The notes beneath the pieces were generated by a model. The model saw nothing but the letters and a program-made list of their open reading frames with translations. It was not told where the DNA came from and searched no databases. DNA of 45,862 bases from a virus: IMG/VR virus record IMGVR_UViG_3300031237_000010, positions 1 through 45,862 of that record, one strand, 5' to 3'. Positions 6,193 to 14,138 of this stretch are shown piece after piece (the first letter of the stretch is position 1; every line of letters begins with the position of its first letter). A program made the position numbers and the translations under genes.

Positions 6193-6614
6193 CGTGCTGT
6201 CTCCCGGTGGGCGTGGATGTCCCGCAACACCGCGAAGCCCTCGGCGATCTCCCGCCGCACCCGGGCCTCCAGCAAGTCGATCTCTTCCGGGGTCGCTGAG
6301 TCGATCAGGCAGAGCTCCCGCGCCTCGTCCTGGGCCCGGGACACCCGGCCGTCGTTGAGCAGGGCGTAGGTGAGCGGCCGCGCCGGCCCGGTCTCCAGCA
6401 TGGCGGTCAGGTGGGCGACGTGGGCGACGACCGGCCCGGTGGCGCCGCGCTGCACCAGCACCTGGGCGACCCGGATGGTTTCGGTGAAGGAGCGGTCGAT
6501 CTTCTTCTGGGCGGAATCGAGGGAACTGCAGCCGAAGGCGGCCTGCACGGCCTCCGGTCCCACCCCTCGACTCTGGGACTTGCCGTAGTTGGTGCCGCGC
6601 TGGAGGCTTGGCAT
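6189..6614 (-). CDS. Hypothetical early protein, all-helical
   Basis: 141 residues. The ATG at 6614 forms a TAATG overlap with the stop of the first early gene. It is predicted mostly helical, with a middle section VVAHVAHLTAMLETGPARPL and an acidic C-terminal helix (TPEEIDLLEARVRREIAEGF). No family is recognised. As the second gene of the leftward early operon it may act in regulation. Confidence 0.55.
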   Translation of the reverse strand: MPSLQRGTNYGKSQSRGVGPEAVQAAFGCSSLDSAQKKIDRSFTETIRVAQVLVQRGATGPVVAHVAHLTAMLETGPARPLTYALLNDGRVSRAQDEARELCLIDSATPEEIDLLEARVRREIAEGFAVLRDIHAHRETAR

Positions 6615-6805
6615 TATGCGGCCACCTCCTCTTTCGCCTTCTCGTGGATTTCGACGCACTGGCTGATGGAGTAATCCCGGAGAACCGAGGAAACCCCCTC
6701 GTACTTCGTCCCGTGGATGTTCTTGACGAACTCCACAGCCCGCATCTCGCTCGGGGTGACCCTGAGGTTCAGCGGCTCGCTTTTGGTTTCGGTCGGCTCT
6801 GGCAT
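6614..6805 (-). CDS. First early gene: ribbon-helix-helix-like regulator
   Basis: 63 residues preceded by GGAG. The core PLNLRVTPSEMRAVEFVKNI has the alternating polar/hydrophobic strand (LNLRV) followed by helices that is typical of ribbon-helix-helix DNA-binding proteins such as Arc. It is transcribed divergently from the XRE repressor, the position usually held by Cro or an antirepressor. I infer that it helps control the lysis/lysogeny switch. The RHH call is from sequence pattern only. Confidence 0.55.
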   Translation of the reverse strand: MPEPTETKSEPLNLRVTPSEMRAVEFVKNIHGTKYEGVSSVLRDYSISQCVEIHEKAKEEVAA

Positions 6806-6899
6806 GGCGCTCCTACGGTTCCGGGCTATGATTCCTTGTGAAATACCCTGCTACTAATCGGAAGGTACTGCTATTTGGCAGGACCGTCAAGGGGGCTGT
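6806..6899. promoter_or_regulatory. Divergent switch region between early operon and repressor
   Basis: This 94-bp gap separates the leftward early gene and the rightward repressor. On the minus strand TTGACG (6890-6885) and TACCTT (6867-6862) are spaced 17 bp apart and could be the -35 and -10 of the leftward promoter. The 11-mer AGGACCGTCAA at 6880-6890 is repeated exactly at 7594-7604. Loosely related phrases (AATACCCTGCTAC and GGTACTGCTATTTGG) lie in between and may be operator half-sites. The rightward promoter is not clear. Confidence 0.5.
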
Positions 6900-7325
6900 T
6901 TGAGCACCCTCGCGGATCGGCTCTGGACGGCCTTAGAAGCCAAGACCTGGAGCCCGGCCGATCTCGACCGGGAGATCGGGGCAGGGTCAGGGCCTATATC
7001 GAAGTGGCTGAACGGAAAACAGGAGCCTGGGGCGGAATCGCTGGCGAAGCTATGTCACGCGCTGGAGATCTCCGGACACTGGCTGCTTCTGGATGAAGGG
7101 GGTATGGCTGCGCCTGGGGCCGCCCAGATAGGGCCAATCGAGCAGGCGCGGCTTGAGGTACGGGTAGAGTTCCGCCGACGCGTCCTAGAGGCGGTAGAAG
7201 CGGCGCTCCCTACCGAACCACCTGAAGCCGAGGACGGGTCTCTCCTATCTCACCGGGATCGGGAGACTGAGCGCCAGCAGAAAGCAGGGAAGTCACGAGC
7301 GAAGCGACCCCGGAAGGCGGGTTGA
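6900..7325 (+). CDS. XRE-family (CI-like) repressor
   Basis: 141 residues from a TTG at 6900, preceded by AAGGGGG; no better start fits the frame. Residues about 5-60 form a lambda-repressor-like helix-turn-helix: LADRLWTALEAKTWSPADLD, then PISKWLNGKQEPGAESLAKL as recognition helix and helix 4. The C-terminal half is a charged helix with a basic end and lacks the Ser-Lys protease domain of LexA-type repressors, so induction would not be through RecA-stimulated self-cleavage. It is one of only three plus-strand genes and divergent from the early operon, as expected for the immunity repressor. Its 3' end overlaps a convergent gene. Confidence 0.8.
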   Translation: MSTLADRLWTALEAKTWSPADLDREIGAGSGPISKWLNGKQEPGAESLAKLCHALEISGHWLLLDEGGMAAPGAAQIGPIEQARLEVRVEFRRRVLEAVEAALPTEPPEAEDGSLLSHRDRETERQQKAGKSRAKRPRKAG

Positions 7326-7503
7326 CCCCCAGCTCCAGGTCTCCCTGCTCGAAAGCCAACAGGGCGGCGCCGATGTTCGGCACCGGGGCGGGTCGCCAGC
7401 GGGTCAGGAGTTCAGGGGCGGAGGGGTCGAGGATGACGCGATCGCCAATTCGGAGGTGGAGCCGGGGGACGGGCCTGACGGCCCGCAAGACAATCGCAGC
7501 CAT
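7210..7503 (-). CDS. Small conserved-looking protein antisense to the repressor 3' end
   Basis: 97 residues. AAGAGGAGG lies 5 bases before the ATG at 7503, one of the best ribosome sites in the window. Residues about 18-55 (RIGDRVILDPSAPELLTRWR, then PVPNIGAALLAFEQGDLE) look like a genuine folded segment. Its last 116 bases overlap the repressor gene on the opposite strand, so transcription from here would make antisense RNA to the repressor. Function unknown. Confidence 0.6.
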   Translation of the reverse strand: MAAIVLRAVRPVPRLHLRIGDRVILDPSAPELLTRWRPAPVPNIGAALLAFEQGDLELGVNPPSGVASLVTSLLSAGAQSPDPGEIGETRPRLQVVR

Positions 7504-7648
7504 AGAACCTCCTCTTACGGGAAACTATCGGGTCATTTCGGCTCACGCTAGGCGTTGGAGGGGCTACCACGAAGCATACTGCGCCGGTTTCAAAGGACCG
7601 TCAAATCATTCCGGGACGGGCCACTATGAGATGTTATAGGGCCTCTCG
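7504..7648. promoter_or_regulatory. Intergenic region with second copy of the TTGACGGTCCT motif
   Basis: On the minus strand TTGACGGTCCT occurs at 7604-7594, identical to the switch region copy. The following TATGCT at 7578-7573 is 20 bp from TTGACG, longer than ideal. It could drive the gene that starts at 7503. No good promoter is seen for the plus-strand genes at 7649 and 7919. Confidence 0.35.
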
Positions 7649-7915
7649 GTGAGGACTGAGCGCCCGCGCTGGCTGCTCCTGGTCGCGTTGCTGCTGCTGC
7701 TCGCCTACTTGATCTACATGACCGGTTTCCCGATCCCAAGACAGGAAACCGCAACCGAGCGATGCGAGCGGGTAAGCACGGAGCAGGTGGTGCACGACAA
7801 CCTGGTATCCCGCGCCAACAGGACCGGGGATACTTCCGCTATATCTAAGCCACCGAGTCGCAAAGACCGAGAGTGGTATCGAGAGAACTGCTTCAACGGA
7901 AAGCCGATGCAATAA
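7649..7915 (+). CDS. Small membrane-anchored extracytoplasmic protein (possible lysogeny gene)
   Basis: 88 residues from a GTG. After a short basic start, residues 8-24 (WLLLVALLLLLAYLIYM) form one membrane anchor; the remaining 64 residues are polar and contain two cysteines (39 and 81), suitable for an exported disulfide. The polarity (basic N-terminus) predicts that the tail faces the periplasm or outside. It has the same direction as the repressor, so it could be expressed in the lysogen, for example in superinfection exclusion. That role is inference. Confidence 0.5.
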   Translation: MRTERPRWLLLVALLLLLAYLIYMTGFPIPRQETATERCERVSTEQVVHDNLVSRANRTGDTSAISKPPSRKDREWYRENCFNGKPMQ

Positions 7916-7918
7916 CCC

Positions 7919-8152
7919 GTGATCTTCTACCAGCTCCGCCCCGATCGGGCCCAGCACCATCCCGGCTTCTTGGTCGGCCAGCGCTACCGCTTCCTCAAGC
8001 CCACCCACCCCACCGGCTACATCTTCCTAGAACTCGGTGGGAAACCTCGCTGCGTCTGGGCGGCTGACTTCTCCAAATGCAGAGGCGGGTCATGCGGTTT
8101 CCCAACCCGCGCCCTCGAGCACCCGGACCAGCCGATCCGCCGCTTGAAGTAA
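7919..8152 (+). CDS. Small hypothetical protein after the membrane-anchored gene
   Basis: 77 residues from a GTG four bases after the previous stop region. The first 50 residues (MIFYQLRPDRAQHHPGFLVG, YRFLKPTHPTGYIFLELGGK) look protein-like, with many aromatics; the last 20 overlap the convergent glycosyltransferase gene. There is no strong ribosome site, so the call is tentative. No domain recognised. Confidence 0.35.
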   Translation: MIFYQLRPDRAQHHPGFLVGQRYRFLKPTHPTGYIFLELGGKPRCVWAADFSKCRGGSCGFPTRALEHPDQPIRRLK

Positions 8153-9601
8153 GGGACCCTCCCAGTCGTCGGCCCGGGTTTGCCGGATCATCCGGAGCCG
8201 GGTGTACCATGGGGTCCGCTCCCCACTCAATCCCCAGCGCCAGTCCGGTGCGGCCGGGGTCAGCATCCAGGTCCACGGCCCCTCGATCAGACTCGCACAG
8301 GCGTGGACCGTCGCCGTATCCACCGCGATCAGGCCGTCCATTTGCGACAACACCGAGGCGGTTTCCGCATACCCTGTAATCAGCGGGGTGGCGTCGAACA
8401 CCCCAGGGTTCTCCTCGTCCAGGTCTCTGGCCCGGTCTCCGACCTGCACCGAGACCCAGTCCACCCGGTCCTTCAACCGCGGGTCCTTGAGCAGTACATC
8501 CCGCCACTGGGGCCAGAGGATCGACCGGTAGCGATCGTTTTTGTGGGCCTTCGACCCGGCCCAGGCTATGCCCACCCGGAGCCGTTTCTTCTCCGGGAGC
8601 TCGACATGGTGCCCCGCGATCGGCCGCAGCCACCCATCCGCATGGGTCACCTGGTGGAGCCCGAACATTCCCGCTTTCTGGGGAACGGTCATCATCGGGA
8701 GGTAGCGGTCGATGTGCTCCACCTCGTCCGGGATCGGGGAGTTGGACGCGATCACATAGTCCACCCCCTTGACCTGAGCGAGGTAGTCCACCAGCGACTC
8801 TCCGACTTCCAGGATGATGGCCTTCGCCTGACTCCGCTCGGCCACCTTCCCCAGAAACCGGGACACCATCAGCACGTCCCCGGCGCCCTGCTCGGTGTGC
8901 ACATACAACACCTTCCCTGGAATCGCCCCGCCGTTCCAGTGCCGGGCTCCGCCGAAGTTCCGCCGGTTCTCGGTCAAAAAGGACGCGGTATTCCAGCGAG
9001 CCGTGTAGTCAGACCATCCGCCGGCATAGTCGCCCAGCGCCAGCCGCGCGAAGCTCCGGGCATAGATCGCATCCGGATTCTTGGACCTGGTGGCCGCCGC
9101 GGACTGCATCCACCGACGCCCTTCCTCCATGTTGCCCAGGTTCATGTAGCAGCCGGCCAGCGAGGTCTTGGCTTCCAGCATATCAGGACAACTCGTGAGC
9201 GACTTCACGAAAAACTCCCGGGCCCGCTCCACCTCCCCCATACGATGCAGCAGGATCCCCAGGTTGTAGTGCGCTTCCGGGATCTCCCCGAGCTGCTGGA
9301 CGGCGTGCTCCATCAGGGCCAAGACTTTGCCTTCGGGATGGTTCTGTTGGGAGAGGGCGATGGCGGAGTAGTAGAGCGCCTTCTTATTCAGCCGATCGTA
9401 CAGCAGGACTTCCCGATACCGCTGCATCGCCTCCTGGTTCTTCCCCCGGATATGGAGGGCGATCGCTTCCTCCAACATTGCGTTGATCTCGAGCGGGGTG
9501 TAACGGGACGGGGGAACCGGGATCTCCGGCACGTCATCCAGAGAAACAGGGCCGGCATCGTAGGCAAGGCGGGGATTCCGGGAGAGATCAGGCAGGGTCA
9601 C
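8090..9601 (-). CDS. TPR-repeat glycosyltransferase (GT9/heptosyltransferase-like C-terminal domain)
   Basis: 503 residues. Residues about 40-200 form four to five tetratricopeptide repeats (for example PEAHYNLGILLHRMGEVERA and MLEAKTSLAGCYMNLGNMEE). Residues about 220-490 match the fold of family 9 or SPINDLY-like transferases: VLYVHTEQGAGDVLMVSRFL at the start, RVGIAWAGSKAHKNDRYRSI in the middle, GLIAVDTATVHACASL near the nucleotide-sugar site, and WRWGLSGERTPWY. It would transfer a sugar from a nucleotide sugar to a protein or glycan. It is the last gene of the tail operon, directly after the probable receptor-binding protein, so the target may be a tail protein or the host surface. GTG start. 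Confidence 0.75.
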   Translation of the reverse strand: MTLPDLSRNPRLAYDAGPVSLDDVPEIPVPPSRYTPLEINAMLEEAIALHIRGKNQEAMQRYREVLLYDRLNKKALYYSAIALSQQNHPEGKVLALMEHAVQQLGEIPEAHYNLGILLHRMGEVERAREFFVKSLTSCPDMLEAKTSLAGCYMNLGNMEEGRRWMQSAAATRSKNPDAIYARSFARLALGDYAGGWSDYTARWNTASFLTENRRNFGGARHWNGGAIPGKVLYVHTEQGAGDVLMVSRFLGKVAERSQAKAIILEVGESLVDYLAQVKGVDYVIASNSPIPDEVEHIDRYLPMMTVPQKAGMFGLHQVTHADGWLRPIAGHHVELPEKKRLRVGIAWAGSKAHKNDRYRSILWPQWRDVLLKDPRLKDRVDWVSVQVGDRARDLDEENPGVFDATPLITGYAETASVLSQMDGLIAVDTATVHACASLIEGPWTWMLTPAAPDWRWGLSGERTPWYTRLRMIRQTRADDWEGPLLQAADRLVRVLEGAGWETA

Positions 9602-9634
9602 GCCCGACAGCGTGCCTGATTGTACCCTGAGAGT

Positions 9635-10864
9635 CTACATCGCCTTATACACCGCCCGGAGTCGGGTCATCTCAGTGGCGATCTCGACTTGCGAGAGTTT
9701 GGTGGTCGAGTAATACGAAAAGAAACTCAAATACAGCTCCCCGAAGGAGACCGGAGCCCCGCCGCCGTTGCCGCTCGCCCCGAAGATCAGGGCGGTATAG
9801 GTGAAATCGGCTGGCGGCGCCGCTGTAAGAATGTGGGCGACCGCGGTATGGCCGACATATGCGATCAACACCCATTGCCCCGCTCGGGTGCACCACTGAA
9901 AGCAGTACACTCGGCGAACGTACTTGCCCGCCGTGCCGGTGTCGCCATCGTCGGTCGCCGCACAGCCGCCGGATCGGGCCGTCGCCCCGCCGACATTGTT
10001 GGCGCGGACCGCCATGTTATCGCCGTTGGTTGTCACGAGCCCGCCCGCGCTCCCACCCCCACCGAACGCCGAGGCTGACTGGAGTTCCCAGAGGACCCCG
10101 GCCGTTCCGGGATGCGAGGCGACCAGGAACACGATAAGGTCTGTATTGGCCGGCGAGGTCATCCCGGTGCGCCGCATGTACTCATCCACGCCATCGAAGT
10201 GCACCGCCGGGACGCCGTCCCCGTCATTCAACGGATCCAGGTGATATGAGGGACGCACGCCGGCACCGGGATCGGGCATGTTGCCGTTGCCGGTGTCGTC
10301 GGTCCACGCGGTAATGTCTGCGCCGTCGCTTGTGCCGACCAGGCTCTCCACCCGGAACATTCCCTTGGCGCCGGGCGGGGCCGCCGCGGCGGCTGCCGCG
10401 ATCGCTTGTACGCTGGCGAAGTCCCGCCAGGTCACCTCATAGTCATTGTCCGTCGCCTTGACCGCGAGGTCCCCTTCGTTTCCCCCTGGAGGCAGCAGGC
10501 CCCGGCGATCGAATGCCGCGTCCCGGATGTCCTTGAAGTGCGTCATCACTCCGCCAGCGCAAATGACGATCGCCATGGGGAGGTTGAACGCGAGGAGCGT
10601 GGACGCGGTGCTCACGGTACCCGCATAGTCGTGCTGCACCACGACGGTGGAGTTGTCGGGGCAGACGATCGTCCCGTTGGCGACGAGCGACGTGACGCCG
10701 GTCACCCGGTTGAAGACCGGGCCGCCGAAGTAGGCAAAAGTGCGGGTCGCCACGACGACCGCCTTGAGGTTCGGCCCCCAGCCCCCGGTCAGGAGCGCGT
10801 CCAACTCCTGGAGCGCGTACTCAGGATTCCCCCAGTCGAGGCCGTACCGCTTGGTCGCCCCCAT
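9635..10864 (-). CDS. Probable receptor-binding tail protein with LamG/ConA-like C-terminal domain
   Basis: 409 residues; ATG in a TAATG overlap with the preceding tail gene. A phage-tail-like N-terminal part (to about 140) is followed by an Ala-rich helical linker (AIAAAAAAAPPGAKGMF) and a C-terminal jelly-roll-like domain (about 170-405) with ITAWTDDTGNGN and VPAVHFDGVDEYMRRT, phrases typical of concanavalin A/LamG lectin folds. Such domains bind sugars, which fits a fibre or tip protein contacting the cell surface. The last structural gene before the glycosyltransferase is the usual place for host-recognition proteins. Confidence 0.65.
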   Translation of the reverse strand: MGATKRYGLDWGNPEYALQELDALLTGGWGPNLKAVVVATRTFAYFGGPVFNRVTGVTSLVANGTIVCPDNSTVVVQHDYAGTVSTASTLLAFNLPMAIVICAGGVMTHFKDIRDAAFDRRGLLPPGGNEGDLAVKATDNDYEVTWRDFASVQAIAAAAAAAPPGAKGMFRVESLVGTSDGADITAWTDDTGNGNMPDPGAGVRPSYHLDPLNDGDGVPAVHFDGVDEYMRRTGMTSPANTDLIVFLVASHPGTAGVLWELQSASAFGGGGSAGGLVTTNGDNMAVRANNVGGATARSGGCAATDDGDTGTAGKYVRRVYCFQWCTRAGQWVLIAYVGHTAVAHILTAAPPADFTYTALIFGASGNGGGAPVSFGELYLSFFSYYSTTKLSQVEIATEMTRLRAVYKAM

Positions 10865-12510
10865 TACGGGATGCTCCAGTCGGGTTCCGGATATGCCGGG
10901 TCGGCGTCGGTGTCGTCATCTACATCGGCAGGTGGCTCCACCCAGCCCGATTCCGGCGGGGTCGCATAGATCGCGCTCGACACGTTGAACACGTCCTGCA
11001 TCGCTTCCACTTCGATGGTCCCGTCATCCAGGGAGCCGTAGTTGATCCGGGTAATCCGGAGCACCAGGTCACTCACTCCGAAGGCCGTGGGGTCGGCGCT
11101 CACCACGTCCCCTTGCATCAGCGTGTAGCCTTCCCGATTCATCTTCCAGGAGCACCGGGCCAAGGGAACGCCTCGAGACCGCCGGAGCCGTTCCGCCTTG
11201 AGCGCCGCCACGTCCGGGTCGGTGATCAGCGGGGCATTGGCCGTGAGGGTCCGAATGCGGCCGGTGCCTTGCCAGTTGGCTCCGTCCTGGGCCGAGGCGA
11301 TGTCCGGCACGAATCCCCGCCGCTCGAACGTGTCCACGAACCGGTTATAGGTGAGCCGGATTTCATTGTAGGTATCTGCCCAAGTCGAAGGGCGGTAGAC
11401 GAAATCCCATGAGTTGCTGGGGTCAATCACTGGAAGATTCGCCACCACATAGTCATCCCGGATCAACTTGAGCCGGTAGAGTCCGGTCAGGGGATTGGTG
11501 GCGAGCGAAGCGTCGATGGTGTCCAGGATATCCGAGATCACCGACTTCGCCTCGATCGGGTTGTTGATGACCAGCGAAATGCCAAAGCCGGTCTTGAATC
11601 CGGCGACGATGGTTTCATTCTTGAGGGCGAGCGCCACGTCGATGAAGGATTGCAGGTCTATCCTTGCGGTAGACCGGCCCAGGCCATACACCGCGTTGGT
11701 TAGCAGGTCATAGAGCACTTCCGCCGGGTTCGCGTCATAACCTAGCGTGGCCTCGTTCTCCGTTTGCCCCAACGGAGACAGGGCGGTCTCCCACCAGGCA
11801 GTCCGGCGCAGCACGGCGCGAAGCGGATAGGGTTGCGCAGTATTGGCCCCGAGATAGAACGGCTCGGTCCCCCCGTCGCCACCTCCGGATGCGGCCCCAC
11901 CTTGGCGGATGTAACAGATGCGGGGCCAGCGGGAGACGAAGGAGGACCCGTAAGCTTCCGAGAGTGAGAGGTAGGTATCAGCCGCCTGGGCGTCAGTGCC
12001 CCAGTAGATCTTGAGCCCTCCCGCGACCCCTCCCCCTTGCTGATTGCCGCCGAACATCGAGCCCGACTGGTCGATCTTGGGAAAGGAGTCCCCGTGGATG
12101 TCCACGAAGTACGGAGCGCCGTTGTTGAGGATGCGACCGGCCAGGACCGGCGGCAAGAGACCATAGACCGGATGCCCCGGCTGGAAGGTCAAGTGATGAT
12201 TGCGCGCACTCTTTTCATCCCAATTGAGGTCGATCAGTTCATTGACCTTGCCGATGCAGAAGATGTGATGTGCGGCGCCGTAGAAGCGCCAGAACTGGTC
12301 TATCTTTCGCTTGAGGAAGTGGCCCGTCCATGCGGTGTTGGGCGCGAGTTCTGCCACCCCCCAGAACACCGGGATCACCCCGCCTGCCTCCGAGGTGGGT
12401 TGGGTATGATCAGGCGCGTCGCGCTTGGGCCTGGGGCGCAGCGCCGACGCCAGCAGGCTGGTCGCGATCGAGATAATGAGCCAGCCAAGCCATCCGATCT
12501 GTAGTGCCAT
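10864..12510 (-). CDS. Tail tip / tail hub protein (Phage-tail_3, gpJ-like)
   Basis: 548 residues. The N-terminus has a hydrophobic stretch (GWLGWLIISIATSLLASALR) and then VIPVFWGVAELAPNTAW, which resembles tip proteins that begin with a hydrophobic segment and a G-x-R/V-x-x-P phrase. The centre (RILNNGAPYFVDIHGDSFPK; NPAEVLYDLLTNAVYGLGRS) is characteristic of the hub domains shared by gpJ-like and GTA tip proteins. The acidic C-terminal tail (DVDDDTDADPAYPEPD) may be flexible. It would close the tail tube and carry the receptor-binding protein encoded next. Confidence 0.75.
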   Translation of the reverse strand: MALQIGWLGWLIISIATSLLASALRPRPKRDAPDHTQPTSEAGGVIPVFWGVAELAPNTAWTGHFLKRKIDQFWRFYGAAHHIFCIGKVNELIDLNWDEKSARNHHLTFQPGHPVYGLLPPVLAGRILNNGAPYFVDIHGDSFPKIDQSGSMFGGNQQGGGVAGGLKIYWGTDAQAADTYLSLSEAYGSSFVSRWPRICYIRQGGAASGGGDGGTEPFYLGANTAQPYPLRAVLRRTAWWETALSPLGQTENEATLGYDANPAEVLYDLLTNAVYGLGRSTARIDLQSFIDVALALKNETIVAGFKTGFGISLVINNPIEAKSVISDILDTIDASLATNPLTGLYRLKLIRDDYVVANLPVIDPSNSWDFVYRPSTWADTYNEIRLTYNRFVDTFERRGFVPDIASAQDGANWQGTGRIRTLTANAPLITDPDVAALKAERLRRSRGVPLARCSWKMNREGYTLMQGDVVSADPTAFGVSDLVLRITRINYGSLDDGTIEVEAMQDVFNVSSAIYATPPESGWVEPPADVDDDTDADPAYPEPDWSIP

Positions 12511-13326
12511 TCAGGCGCCCCGTTTCCAGGTGTTGCGGAGCGGGATCTTGGCGTATCCCTGGAACCGCGGAAGGTTACTGAACAGGGAATTGCAGACCGA
12601 CGCGGTCCGGTTACAGCCCCGGCGGAGGCTCACGGTCTGTCCGATGATGAGATCCGGCAACGGGGTTTGCAGGGTGAACACCCCCGCGGCTCCCTCGGAG
12701 ATGATGAAGCTCACATAGAGTGAAGTGAACAGCACCCCGCTGGCATAGTGGGACGGGGAGCTGCCCAAGTCCGCGGGACCGGTCACAGTGATGGTCCGCC
12801 CGCTGTCTGCTTTTACGGTAACCGTCGCATTGAATGTGTGGCTCGCCGCGACCACACCACAAAGCGAGTCATAGAGCATGTTCGGGCAGGTGCGGCTGAA
12901 GGTGAGCCGGCCGACCTGTCCGCCTAGTGCCGTCTCCTCCGTGGTGCAGAGCAGGGTTAGGGTGCTGTCCCGGAACGTGACGCCCGCGACTTCGCCCAGC
13001 CAGATCACCTTCGCGTCCCCCGCCGCTTCGTTCCGGTGATTGCGCCACAGCGTGACGCTGACCGGGAACGGCGACAGGCTCCCGATGAACTGTGCGGCTA
13101 GGTCAATCGTGCGAGGCAGGGTGATACTCAACTGCATGGAGCTGTCTTCCTCCGTCTGCTCAATCGGTCCCCGCTCGATCCCCGCCAGGGCGGTGTATAT
13201 GTTCCCGTTGAAGGTCTGGTCTGTTTCCGCCGACGTGTAGCGCCAATAGGTGCCATTCCGCTCGAATTGCAGGTATTCGATCGGGGCGCCGCTCGCCGCG
13301 CTGATTTCCCGGCTGTCGTAGCTCAT
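12511..13326 (-). CDS. Minor tail protein, DUF2163 / phage BR0599 family
   Basis: 271 residues. Start SREISAASGAPIEYLQFERN and the end RRGCNRTASVCNSLF ... LPRFQGYAKIPLRNTW are the signature of this family, which ends in C-x(6)-C-x(3)-F-x-N-x(3)-F-x-G-x(3)-I-P. Homologues in gene transfer agents and siphoviruses form part of the distal tail between tube and tip. It sits between two paralogous tail genes and the hub gene, as in such tails. Confidence 0.8.
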   Translation of the reverse strand: MSYDSREISAASGAPIEYLQFERNGTYWRYTSAETDQTFNGNIYTALAGIERGPIEQTEEDSSMQLSITLPRTIDLAAQFIGSLSPFPVSVTLWRNHRNEAAGDAKVIWLGEVAGVTFRDSTLTLLCTTEETALGGQVGRLTFSRTCPNMLYDSLCGVVAASHTFNATVTVKADSGRTITVTGPADLGSSPSHYASGVLFTSLYVSFIISEGAAGVFTLQTPLPDLIIGQTVSLRRGCNRTASVCNSLFSNLPRFQGYAKIPLRNTWKRGA

Positions 13327-14138
13327 GCGACCGTCATGGCAAGACCAGTGTCCGTTTCTGAGGGCAGGCCCAGGGTGACGCGTTTCTGTGCTGTGATCGA
13401 GAGGCCCGTGTCGGTTGCCGACGCCAACCCGATCGCCAGCGTCTTCCGGCCCGTGAGTGGCAAAGCGGTGTCGGTCTCAATGGCCGGCCCAATCACCAGC
13501 GGGTCGCCCGCAACCGCCGCATCCCACGGCACGTCGATCAGGGGGAGCTCGAGGATGGCGATATCCCAACTCTCCCGATGCAGCACCAGGTCGTCACTCT
13601 CCGCCCGGCAGAGCAGGAGGAAGCAGACGCGATCTCCCACCGCCAGCGTGACCCCGATGGCGCTATCGAGGGTAATTGTCTCGGCTGTTTCGCTCACGAC
13701 CGCAGCCGCGGTCACTTCACGGTACACGACTGTCCCTGGGGATCCGGTGGGGAAGAGGGCCACATGCTGCCGTCCTTTGCCCGCCCCGAAGAACCACTTG
13801 GTGAATCCGATATTGGTAATGGACAGCGTGGTTGATCCAGAGGACGCACCCGCTGTCAGGAACACGTCGTCCACCCATTCCGGCACCCAGAAGGCGTTGA
13901 GGCGCCCCTGGGCTGTGTCCCTGATAAAGGCCAGCGCTTCCATGATCTCGGCCCGGGTGGTGAACACGTACCGCACCCGGCGGAGTGTGCGGGGGCTGAT
14001 CTCATAGGGGGTATCGTCCCGCACCTTCCCCGCCTTGCCGTCCCAGCGGTTCTTCCGGCGGAACAGGGTCGTCACGGGCTCTTGCCAGTCCGGTTCCCAG
14101 GTGATGACGGGGTGGGCCAGGTAGGTCGGAAAAGTCAT
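13323..14138 (-). CDS. Distal tail protein with C-terminal ETDTGL repeats
   Basis: 271 residues from the ATG at 14138 (ATGA overlap). The main part (about 5-210) is related to the C-terminal half of the upstream gene: both have an N-terminal W-E/Q pair, an arginine-rich strand, and the phrase WVPEW followed by a sandwich-like domain. The last 55 residues are three repeats of about 18 residues (ETDTALPLTGRKTLAIG; ATDTGLSITAQKRVTLG; ETDTGLAMTVA), the same module that makes up most of the protein at 27186-27806. It probably forms part of the tail tip collar. Confidence 0.65.
   Translation of the reverse strand: MTFPTYLAHPVITWEPDWQEPVTTLFRRKNRWDGKAGKVRDDTPYEISPRTLRRVRYVFTTRAEIMEALAFIRDTAQGRLNAFWVPEWVDDVFLTAGASSGSTTLSITNIGFTKWFFGAGKGRQHVALFPTGSPGTVVYREVTAAAVVSETAETITLDSAIGVTLAVGDRVCFLLLCRAESDDLVLHRESWDIAILELPLIDVPWDAAVAGDPLVIGPAIETDTALPLTGRKTLAIGLASATDTGLSITAQKRVTLGLPSETDTGLAMTVA
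13326..13500 (-). repeat. Three ETDTGL-type protein repeats in the distal tail protein
   Basis: Roughly 54-bp DNA units encode repeats of the form I/L-G-x-A-x-E-T-D-T-G-L-x-x-T-x-x-K-x. They are similar in protein and partly in DNA to the array at 27280-27790, so they could recombine with it. Confidence 0.65.

Noticed and set aside
6900-7325. LexA/CI-type self-cleaving repressor
   Set aside because: Only the helix-turn-helix half is present; no Ser-Lys protease domain can be seen in the C-terminal part.
3331-8008. Diversity-generating retroelement or reverse transcriptase
   Set aside because: No reverse transcriptase motif (for example YxDD in a palm domain) or template/variable repeat pair was seen here or near the tail genes.
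8180-9619. Plus-strand open frame of 479 codons
   Set aside because: Opposite the TPR glycosyltransferase, which has clear family motifs; the plus-strand product has none.
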